From positions 1 to 10,836 of the forward strand of contig JAPLKR010000134.1 in NCBI GenBank assembly GCA_026387965.1: a stretch of 10,836 nucleotides of DNA, in the 5' to 3' direction. The position numbers and the translations under genes are program-made. Each line of letters begins with the position of its first letter. Within the stretch, counting starts at the first letter, position 1. This document shows positions 5,471 to 10,836 of this stretch, piece after piece. Source of the DNA: Fusobacteriota bacterium. GTDB taxonomy: Bacteria > Fusobacteriota > Fusobacteriia > JAPLKR01. The notes under the pieces are model-generated. The model did not search any database, was not told the DNA's origin, and saw only the letters and a program-made list of their open reading frames with translations.

Positions 5471-6992
5471 ATAGCCAACTACGGCCATCCACTGTAAGCA
5501 GTTCATCTGCTTGTATTGGACCACTACTTCCCGCAATGTATGGAAATACCATTTTTTCACGATTTTTACGAATATCAAGGTAATCCAAAACAGGAGTCAG
5601 GAGTTTCCAAGACAAATTCACGCCATCGCCACGCCAAAAAAGAGTTTGGTCTCCGAGCATACAATCGAGAAGTAGCGAGTCGTAATCCGCTTGAGAATTT
5701 GCGCCAAATTCCTGTTGATAATTAAAATTCATTTCAATTGTTCCTATACACATTTTAGCGTTAGGAATTTTCTCTTGAACAGTCAATTTTACCCCTTGCT
5801 CAGGATGAATATTAAAAGTTAACACATTTTGAAAACTCTCTTTGATCCCAAAAGCTTTAAAGAGCGATTGTGGTGTTTTCTTAAATACAATCGAAATTTT
5901 GCTCTCTTTTGAATTCATTCTTTTACCACAACGAAGATAAAATGGAACCCCTTGCCAACGCCAATTGTCGATGAACATTTTGGTTGCAAAATACGTCTCT
6001 GTTAACGAATTATTCAATACCCCTTTTTCTGAAGTATATGAAATAACCTCTTCTCCAGATACCTCACCTTCAGAGTATTGTCCTAAAACTAAACTTTTAT
6101 CAAGATTTTCCAAATCATAGGGGCGGATTGCCTTAAATACTTTAGCGACTTCATCACGTACAGAGTCCTCTTCAAAACTTGTAGGTGGCTCCATTGCTAC
6201 AAAAGCTAATAGTTGTAGCATATGATTTTGAAGCATATCCCGAATTTGTCCAGAATTTTCAAAATACCCTGCTCGACTCCCTATTCCTAAATCCTCAGCT
6301 ACGGTTATTTGAACATGATCTATTTCATTTCTATTCCATACTGGCTCAAATAACGAGTTTGCAAAACGAAATACGAATATGTTTTGAACTGTATCTTTTC
6401 CAAGATAATGATCGATTCTATAGGTTTGGCTACGTGAAACATACTTGTGTAGTACACTACTTAGCTCCTCGGAAGTGGTTAAATCTCGGCCAAATGGCTT
6501 TTCAATGACAATGCGCTGAAAAGGGTCTGAATTTTGACCATATTTTACAAGACCATTCTCACCTAATTCTCTTGTTATTGGCATATATAGGTTAGGTGGA
6601 ACAGATAGGTTATAAATAATATTTCCTTGTGTTTGAAATTTTAAATTCAACTCTTCAAGACGTGATTTTAAAGAAACATAGTCCCATGAGGCATCATAAC
6701 TTCCGCTTTTATAGAATATATGATTCATAAATTCTTCTTTAACTTCATCGCTTGCGTTGCTTTTTTTAAGTGACTCTTTCACAATTTTTCGATATTCTAA
6801 GTCATTTAAAATGGTTCTTGCATAGCCAAGAATATAAAAATTTTTCGGTACTCTTCGAGTAATGAAAAGATTAAAAAGTGCTGGCAGTAATTTTCTTTTT
6901 GTTAAATCACCACTCGCTCCAAAAATAACTACTGCACAAGGTCCGGAATAAACTATTTCACAAAATTCCCCGTAGGTTTTTGATGTTTGCAT
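5469..6992 (-). CDS. zwf: Glucose-6-phosphate 1-dehydrogenase
   Basis: Oxidises glucose-6-phosphate to 6-phosphogluconolactone, making NAD(P)H; first committed step of the oxidative pentose phosphate pathway. The 507 residues match the family length. Seen in order: nucleotide-binding GASGDLTKRKLLPAL (25-39), EKPFGRD (164-170), the substrate-site signature RIDHYLGK (192-199), GIGSRAGYFENSGQIRD (236-252) and LQNHMLQ (254-260), where His257 matches the catalytic His. The C-terminal half holds the usual LRCGKR and the FWRGDGVNLSW-type region. The ATG at 6992 sits 5 nt after AGGAG, which overlaps the gnd stop codon. It lies between gnd and pgl in one transcription unit. The nearby Asn/Arg-rich segment does not allow me to decide between NADP and NAD preference. 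Confidence 0.98.
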   Translation of the reverse strand: MQTSKTYGEFCEIVYSGPCAVVIFGASGDLTKRKLLPALFNLFITRRVPKNFYILGYARTILNDLEYRKIVKESLKKSNASDEVKEEFMNHIFYKSGSYDASWDYVSLKSRLEELNLKFQTQGNIIYNLSVPPNLYMPITRELGENGLVKYGQNSDPFQRIVIEKPFGRDLTTSEELSSVLHKYVSRSQTYRIDHYLGKDTVQNIFVFRFANSLFEPVWNRNEIDHVQITVAEDLGIGSRAGYFENSGQIRDMLQNHMLQLLAFVAMEPPTSFEEDSVRDEVAKVFKAIRPYDLENLDKSLVLGQYSEGEVSGEEVISYTSEKGVLNNSLTETYFATKMFIDNWRWQGVPFYLRCGKRMNSKESKISIVFKKTPQSLFKAFGIKESFQNVLTFNIHPEQGVKLTVQEKIPNAKMCIGTIEMNFNYQQEFGANSQADYDSLLLDCMLGDQTLFWRGDGVNLSWKLLTPVLDYLDIRKNREKMVFPYIAGSSGPIQADELLTVDGRSWL

Positions 6993-6997
6993 GACAA

Positions 6998-7002
6998 CTC
7001 CT
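6998..7002 (-). promoter_or_regulatory. Ribosome-binding site of zwf, overlapping the gnd stop codon
   Basis: AGGAG on the minus strand, 5 nt before the zwf ATG; its first two bases are the last two of the gnd stop TAG (7003-7001). Together with the same arrangement at zwf-pgl, this points to translational coupling along the operon. Confidence 0.8.
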
Positions 7003-7981
7003 AGAATTTACGACTTTTATCTGCTCTAGCAGCTTCAACAATGCCTGCTCCTACTATCTCTGAACGCCTATCAATTTCGCCTTTTTTTACCACAGCGTGT
7101 CCACCAAATTCATTTCGAAGTGCAGCAGTCAATTTATTAGCAAACACATCTTTTTGTCTTGAATTAAAACGTTTGAATAGCGCTGTGGTAATCGTATCTA
7201 CTGCAACACCAAGATCAATCGCTTCTTTGACAGTCCATCTTGCTTCCCCTGAATCTTCTACATACCCTGTAATTTCATCTAAATTACCATCTTTTGAAAA
7301 GGCATTTTCTAAAAGTTCAAGAAGCCATGAACGAATAACTGAACCATTGTTCCACATTTTTGCCACTTCTTCTAAATTCATGTTTTGCCCATATTTAGAA
7401 GCTTTTAATAGTTCAAACCCCTCACCATACGATTGCATCATAGCATATTCAATTCCATTGTGAACCATTTTTGTGAAATGCCCACCACCTGTTTCGCCGC
7501 AGTATAAATACCCATTTTCAGGCGCTAATGTTTTAGCAATTGGTTCAATATAATCAAAAATAGCTTTCTCTCCGCCATACATTGTACAATACCCGACTTG
7601 AAGTCCCCATACACCACCAGAAACACCAGCATCAATATAGTTAATATCAAATGCTTTCAGCATGTCAGCTCTAGCAATATCATCTTTATAGTATGAGTTT
7701 CCACCTTCTACAATAATATCCCCTTTTGAGAGTTTCATTGAAAGCTCTAAGATATGTGCATCAGTTGTTTTACCTGCAGGAAGCATCAACCAAACAATTT
7801 TTGGACTAGGTAAATTTTCAATTACTTCATCAATCGTACGTGCTGGAATTGCACCAAATTCCGCAAGTCCCATAGTTTTTTCAAAATTTCTGTTAAACAC
7901 CACTACTTCGTGTCCACCTTGAAGTAATCTTTTTGCCATATTTGCACCCATTCTTCCTAAACCTAATATAGCTAATTTCAT
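7001..7981 (-). CDS. gnd: 6-phosphogluconate dehydrogenase, decarboxylating, short YqeC/Gnd-related type
   Basis: Oxidatively decarboxylates 6-phosphogluconate to ribulose-5-phosphate, third step of the oxidative branch. The 326 residues match the short form (about 300) rather than the 470-residue GntZ/Gnd form; short forms often prefer NAD, but Asn30-Arg31 at the end of the second strand leaves the coenzyme open. Motifs: Rossmann GLGRMGANMA (7-16), GGNSYYKDD (93-101), substrate site DAGVSGGVWGLQVG (117-130), and GGGHFTKMVHNGIEYAMMQ (165-183) with catalytic Lys171 and Asn175, followed by an all-helical C-terminal domain with GSVIRSWLLELL. The ATG at 7981 follows AAGGAGG (4-nt spacer), and a good promoter lies just upstream, so this is the first gene of gnd-zwf-pgl-97aa. 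Confidence 0.96.
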   Translation of the reverse strand: MKLAILGLGRMGANMAKRLLQGGHEVVVFNRNFEKTMGLAEFGAIPARTIDEVIENLPSPKIVWLMLPAGKTTDAHILELSMKLSKGDIIVEGGNSYYKDDIARADMLKAFDINYIDAGVSGGVWGLQVGYCTMYGGEKAIFDYIEPIAKTLAPENGYLYCGETGGGHFTKMVHNGIEYAMMQSYGEGFELLKASKYGQNMNLEEVAKMWNNGSVIRSWLLELLENAFSKDGNLDEITGYVEDSGEARWTVKEAIDLGVAVDTITTALFKRFNSRQKDVFANKLTAALRNEFGGHAVVKKGEIDRRSEIVGAGIVEAARADKSRKF

Positions 7982-8009
7982 CTTGCCTCCTTGATTTACT
8001 AATACTTTA

Positions 8010-8038
8010 ATTGTAATTCACCTTATGCTTTTTGTAAA
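8010..8038 (-). promoter_or_regulatory. Promoter of the gnd-zwf-pgl operon
   Basis: Minus strand: TTTACA (8038-8033), 17-bp spacer, TACAAT (8015-8010). Each box differs from consensus at one position. The predicted transcription start near 8003 leaves a short leader of about 20 nt containing the gnd AAGGAGG. Confidence 0.75.
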
Positions 8039-8083
8039 GAGATATTTTTATACACCTTTTTTTACGAAAGTTTGATAAACCCT

Positions 8084-8099
8084 GAAAAATATATTTTTC
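8084..8099. repeat. Perfect 16-bp palindrome upstream of the gnd promoter
   Basis: GAAAAATATATTTTTC, symmetrical over all 16 bases, lies in the msrA-gnd spacer about 45 bp upstream of the gnd -35 box. It may be an operator or binding site for a dimeric regulator. It lacks the GC-rich stem and terminal U run of a good terminator for msrA. Being almost all A/T, chance is possible. Confidence 0.4.
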
Positions 8100-8139
8100 C
8101 AAGTACACAATTCTCATACTACTCACACTTAATGAATTT

Positions 8140-8640
8140 TTATACTTTCCTCTCAAACTCTTTTAGCAGCGTTAAATCCACATGACAATATCCATTTGGG
8201 TTCTTCTCAAGATAATCTTGGTGATAATTTTCAGCCGACACATAATTTCTAACCGTTTCTACCTCTAAAACAATCCTCTTATGATAATTTTTTTGCATTT
8301 TTTTTAAGATCTCTCTGACCTCATCACTTTCCCTATCGTTTGCAGTATACACTCCAGTACGATACTGAACCCCTACATCTGCTCCTTGCATATTCTCACT
8401 TGTTGGGTCAATAAATCTAAACATATGTGTGATAATTTTTTCAAGTTTTACTTCCTTTTCATCATAAAAAAGTTTACACACTTCAACAAAATTTTGCACA
8501 CCACTGCACACCTCTTTATAATCTGTTTCGTTCTTCTGACCTTGAGAGTATCCAACCTCACTATTTTCAATGCCTTTTAGTCGTCTAAAATAAGCTTCAA
8601 CACCCCAGAAACATCCACCCGCAATCACTATTTCTCTCAT
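8140..8640 (-). CDS. msrA: Peptide methionine sulfoxide reductase MsrA
   Basis: Repairs the S-epimer of methionine sulfoxide in proteins, with electrons from thioredoxin. The 166 residues match the minimal cytosolic form; there is no signal peptide. Motifs: GGCFWGVE (8-15) with catalytic Cys10, GYSQG (30-34), YKEVCSG (41-47), FIDPT (76-80), QGADVGVQYRTGVY (85-98), AENYHQDYL (136-144) and NPNGYCHVDL (147-156); Cys152 is a plausible resolving cysteine. The stretch after CSG reads VQNFVEV where most homologues have TGHAE, so one conserved His is missing. The ATG at 8640 follows AAAGGAG. It is transcribed divergently from upp and in the same direction as gnd, 158 bp upstream, with no clear terminator between, so some read-through into the pentose phosphate operon is possible. 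Confidence 0.95.
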   Translation of the reverse strand: MREIVIAGGCFWGVEAYFRRLKGIENSEVGYSQGQKNETDYKEVCSGVQNFVEVCKLFYDEKEVKLEKIITHMFRFIDPTSENMQGADVGVQYRTGVYTANDRESDEVREILKKMQKNYHKRIVLEVETVRNYVSAENYHQDYLEKNPNGYCHVDLTLLKEFERKV

Positions 8641-8673
8641 TTTTTTCTCCTTTGAAGAATTGTATTTACTAAA

Positions 8674-8682
8674 ATTATATCA
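8674..8682 (-). promoter_or_regulatory. msrA promoter, extended -10
   Basis: Minus strand reads TGATATAAT: a perfect TATAAT preceded by TG and one base. The hexamer 17 bp upstream (AGAAAA) is a poor -35, as is common for extended -10 promoters. Transcription would start near 8667, leaving a leader of about 27 nt. Confidence 0.7.
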
Positions 8683-8711
8683 TAGTTTAACTTCTTTTTT
8701 CTTAATAATTG

Positions 8712-8720
8712 TGTTAAAAT
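8712..8720 (+). promoter_or_regulatory. upp promoter, extended -10
   Basis: TGTTAAAAT: -10 box TAAAAT (8715-8720) preceded by TG and one base. The hexamer 17 bp upstream (TTCTTT, 8692-8697) is a weak -35. The start would be near 8727, too close to the gene for a long attenuator leader, and no PyrR-type hairpin is seen. Confidence 0.6.
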
Positions 8721-8739
8721 AATATAAGATAAAAAATTT

Positions 8740-8746
8740 AAGGAGG
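8740..8746 (+). promoter_or_regulatory. Ribosome-binding site of upp
   Basis: Perfect AAGGAGG with an 8-nt spacer to a GTG at 8755. No ATG lies at a suitable distance, so this site decides the GTG start. Confidence 0.85.
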
Positions 8747-8754
8747 CATTTTCT

Positions 8755-9387
8755 GTGTATAAAAATACCATTGAATTGAATCATCCGCTCATTCAACACA
8801 AAGTTACTTTACTTCGTGACATCAATACTAATCACAAAGATTTTAGAGAAATTATCAATGAAATCTCTGGGCTTATGATGTATGAGGCAACTCGAAATTT
8901 AGAACTCGAATATATTGAAATTCAAACACCACTAGAGAAAATGTCTTCACCCATATTAAAAGGTAAAGCACCTCTTATCGTTCCAATCCTTCGAGCAGGA
9001 CTTGGAATGGTAGAGAGAATGCTTGAAGCTATGCCACATGCGAAAGTTGGACATATCGGTGTATACCGAAATGAAGAGACTTTTGAACCGGTTTACTATT
9101 TCTGCAAACTACCAAAAGATGCTGCTGAAAGAAATGCATTTGTAGTTGACCCAATGCTTGCAACTGGTGGTTCCGCAAATTTTGCCATCGATTACCTTAA
9201 GAAAAAAGGAGTTGGAAACATCACATTAATGTGTATCTTAGCCGCTCCAGAAGGTGTTAGAAAAGTTGAAGAAGTACATCCTGACGTAAAAATAGTGGTC
9301 TGCAAAATTGATCGCGAACTTAATAATCACCGTTATATTTTACCAGGTCTCGGAGATGCAGGTGATAGAATTTTTGGAACTAAATAG
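8755..9387 (+). CDS. upp: Uracil phosphoribosyltransferase
   Basis: Pyrimidine salvage: uracil plus PRPP gives UMP, in the cytosol. The 210 residues from GTG at 8755 match the family (about 208-210). Features: N-terminal [43 protein letters not shown] (about 79-89), the PRPP-binding loop [12 protein letters not shown] (about 130-141), and the uracil-binding C-terminus [17 protein letters not shown] that ends the protein. It is monocistronic: its own promoter upstream and a strong terminator 14 bp after the stop. PRPP is made from ribose-5-phosphate, so the nearby pentose phosphate operon is metabolically linked, although no shared regulation is visible. Style of the C-terminus resembles Firmicutes proteins. 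Confidence 0.97.
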   Translation: MYKNTIELNHPLIQHKVTLLRDINTNHKDFREIINEISGLMMYEATRNLELEYIEIQTPLEKMSSPILKGKAPLIVPILRAGLGMVERMLEAMPHAKVGHIGVYRNEETFEPVYYFCKLPKDAAERNAFVVDPMLATGGSANFAIDYLKKKGVGNITLMCILAAPEGVRKVEEVHPDVKIVVCKIDRELNNHRYILPGLGDAGDRIFGTK

Positions 9388-9400
9388 TCATTTTGTAAAG

Positions 9401-9428
9401 AAAAAAACCACCTTAAGGTGGTTTTTTT
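9401..9428. terminator. Bidirectional terminator shared by upp and the permease gene
   Basis: Perfect palindrome of 28 bp: stem A7-CCACC pairing with GGTGG-T7 around a TTAA loop. On the plus strand it is followed by a run of T up to 9429 (for upp), and on the minus strand it ends in T7 (for the permease). Base 9428 is also the last base of the permease stop codon TAA. Confidence 0.92.
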
Positions 9429-10836
9429 TAATGAGAAGAGATATATTTCTCTGCTATTGCTGCATCCTCTGGCGTTTGGCGTTTGGCAAGTGCAATAAAC
9501 CAATAGTAAGAGAGAATACTAAATACAATACTAATAATTATAAAAGGAAATGTTGGTACAAGTTTTGCATTAGCGGGTGAAACGTAATTTAACACAGTAA
9601 GTATAATTAAGAAAATAAAAATCGGACAGCTTTGGGCAAATGCTTTATGTAGTGAATCCCCATTTTTCATTCCGAGTACCGTTAATATTACTTGGAAAAT
9701 AACAAATAAAATCAAGGCTACAAAGGTTATCTCAAATTTAATATCTGTTAAAAGATAGGCGAAAATTACAAAAGATAAGAGTGCAATTGTTTTACCACCT
9801 TTAAGTCTAAAAACATATTTACTTTTATCATTGCGTTTTCTAAATACCTCTAACGCTATTGGAACAGAGAGATAAGAGAGTACATGATAAAGTCCAAGCA
9901 CCATTGCCACCATTGTCCAACTTTTAAAAAGCACAATAAATAGAATCGCTAAAATAATATTTGTAAAAAGAGATTTTCTCGAAATACCCACTTTAGGATT
10001 TACTACACTGTACATACTTGGCATCTGCTTCGTATCTGACATCGCTGTAAGCATACGTGTTGATGCACCTGTTAACGTAATTGCTGATCCACTTGGTGAC
10101 ACAAATGCTCCAAAATAAATAATTGTAGATAAAAATCCCAACCCTAACGCTGCCGAAAGGTTTACCATTGGAGCGTTAAATGAAATATTGCTCCATCCAT
10201 GTGCAACCATTGCTGGTGGCATTCCTGCTATATACGCCACTTGAAGAAGCAAATATATAATCAATGAAAATACGATAGAGAGAATTATCGCTAGTGGTAT
10301 TGTTCTTGATGGATTTTTCACTTCATTCGAAAAATAAGTTATCGTTTGAAATCCGTTAAAAGAGACAATAATTCCTGTTGCAATAATAGCTGTTATCACT
10401 GAGTTAAACCCATAAGGGATAAGCGTATTGTGATAAGCAACAAAGTTATGAGGATGAAAAGAGACCGAAAGTATCAAGACCCCCGCAATAATAGGTACTG
10501 CTAATTTTATGAGTGTTAAAATATTATTGGTTTTAGCGAGTAAATTTACTCCCCAGAAATTCAATAGTGCATAAATTAAAACTAACGCAACTGCAAGTAG
10601 TATTCCAGGAAACGAAAGTTGTCCATGCGCAAAGAGATGACTTTGAGCATTTGGAAATAGACTAATAAAATATTGAATCGTGGCAACTCCTTGAAGTGAA
10701 ATAACTGCTACAATCCCTAACCAGTGTGATATCGCAAAAGGAAATCCAAAGTATTTATTATGCGTCATTGTTGCAAGAACAGCTGAGAGCCCACGCCGTG
10801 GATAGAGTGCCGCAACTTCGGCAAAACACAATCCTA
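9428..10836 (-). CDS. APC-family amino-acid permease, N-terminus cut by window edge
   Basis: Inner-membrane amino-acid transporter. The frame is open to base 10836. An apparent TTG start at 10831 is simply an internal Leu of GLCFAEVAALYPRRG, the conserved end of the second APC membrane segment, so about 55-65 N-terminal residues are missing. Numbering from that Leu, about eleven hydrophobic segments follow (about 32-55, 75-95, 104-124, 143-160, 178-204, 225-245, 290-328, 348-362, 367-388, 401-416, 429-446). The family signature FNGFQTITYFSNEVKNPSR-IPLAI spans 158-182, and SPSGSA-TLTGASTRMLTAMS lies at 245-265. The complete protein would have about 525-530 residues. From memory it most resembles YveA/AspT-like aspartate-proton symporters, but substrate is not certain. 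It converges with upp on a shared terminator. Confidence 0.9.
   Translation of the reverse strand, partial: GLCFAEVAALYPRRGLSAVLATMTHNKYFGFPFAISHWLGIVAVISLQGVATIQYFISLFPNAQSHLFAHGQLSFPGILLAVALVLIYALLNFWGVNLLAKTNNILTLIKLAVPIIAGVLILSVSFHPHNFVAYHNTLIPYGFNSVITAIIATGIIVSFNGFQTITYFSNEVKNPSRTIPLAIILSIVFSLIIYLLLQVAYIAGMPPAMVAHGWSNISFNAPMVNLSAALGLGFLSTIIYFGAFVSPSGSAITLTGASTRMLTAMSDTKQMPSMYSVVNPKVGISRKSLFTNIILAILFIVLFKSWTMVAMVLGLYHVLSYLSVPIALEVFRKRNDKSKYVFRLKGGKTIALLSFVIFAYLLTDIKFEITFVALILFVIFQVILTVLGMKNGDSLHKAFAQSCPIFIFLIILTVLNYVSPANAKLVPTFPFIIISIVFSILSYYWFIALAKRQTPEDAAIAEKYISSH

Noticed and set aside
5459-5578. Longer pgl start at an upstream ATG
   Set aside because: It would overlap zwf by 110 bp and add 40 residues without family similarity, while the GTG at 5458 has a perfect AAGGAGG at 5 nt.
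6185-6508. 107-codon open frame on the plus strand antisense to zwf
   Set aside because: Fully inside zwf with no ribosome site; the zwf motifs explain the region.
7041-7463. 140-codon open frame on the plus strand antisense to gnd
   Set aside because: It lies wholly inside the well-supported gnd gene, has no ribosome site or promoter, and the translation is low-complexity Ser/Thr/Pro with no family look; it is a shadow of gnd.
8100-8139. Terminator directly after msrA
   Set aside because: No stem with GC pairs followed by a T run was found; the nearby 16-bp palindrome is A/T only and lacks a T tail.
10829-10831. TTG as the start of the permease
   Set aside because: The Leu lies within the conserved second membrane segment of APC permeases and the frame stays open to the window edge; no ribosome site is present.
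1-10836. CRISPR array, tRNA or rRNA gene, transposase or attachment site
   Set aside because: No repeated spacer units, tRNA-like cloverleaf sequence, rRNA segment, transposase motif or terminal inverted repeats were seen; genes fill nearly all of the window.

Overview
The window is a gene-dense, AT-rich bacterial segment with nine protein genes; two of them run off the window ends. Signals are of the ordinary bacterial type: TTGACA/TATAAT-like promoters, extended -10 boxes, AAGGAGG-type ribosome sites, GTG starts and U-tract hairpin terminators. No RNA gene, insertion sequence, CRISPR array or phage gene was seen, and no gene-free stretch exceeds 200 bases. The organism cannot be named. A TolC-type outer-membrane efflux channel plus a SurA/PrsA-like secreted chaperone argue for a cell with an outer membrane. 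The strong Shine-Dalgarno sites and the style of the upp, gnd and permease proteins look Firmicutes-like. A low-GC diderm Firmicute or a similar early-branching lineage fits, but this is inference.

Layout, left to right. 1-2726 (minus): an efflux operon, TolC-like channel first, then an HlyD/MacA-type adaptor whose C-terminus leaves the window; the inner-membrane pump is probably just beyond position 1. 2727-2921: a strong promoter for the efflux operon, several small inverted repeats that may be operators, and the terminator of the next gene. 2922-4373 (minus): a very Gln-rich exported parvulin/SurA-like protein. It appears to carry two related chaperone domains around a parvulin domain that has lost both signature histidines. 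4452-7981 (minus): a tight oxidative pentose phosphate operon, gnd-zwf-pgl, followed by an unrecognised 97-residue gene. 8140-8640 (minus): msrA, divergent from upp (8755-9387, plus). upp and an APC amino-acid permease (minus, entering from the right edge) converge on one shared bidirectional terminator.

How the genes work together. gnd, zwf and pgl encode the whole route from glucose-6-phosphate to ribulose-5-phosphate. The zwf and pgl ribosome sites each overlap the stop codon of the preceding gene, which suggests translational coupling. The reducing power made here would also serve the thioredoxin-dependent repair enzyme MsrA next door, and the pentose phosphates would feed PRPP, the co-substrate of Upp. 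This metabolic link is an inference from adjacency. The chaperone next to the TolC-like gene may help fold exported envelope proteins, but a terminator separates the two units.

Nothing here is clearly a new system. The items most worth following are the unrecognised fourth gene of the pentose phosphate operon with its G7 ribosome site, the degenerate, duplicated chaperone, and the A11 tract inside the efflux channel gene.
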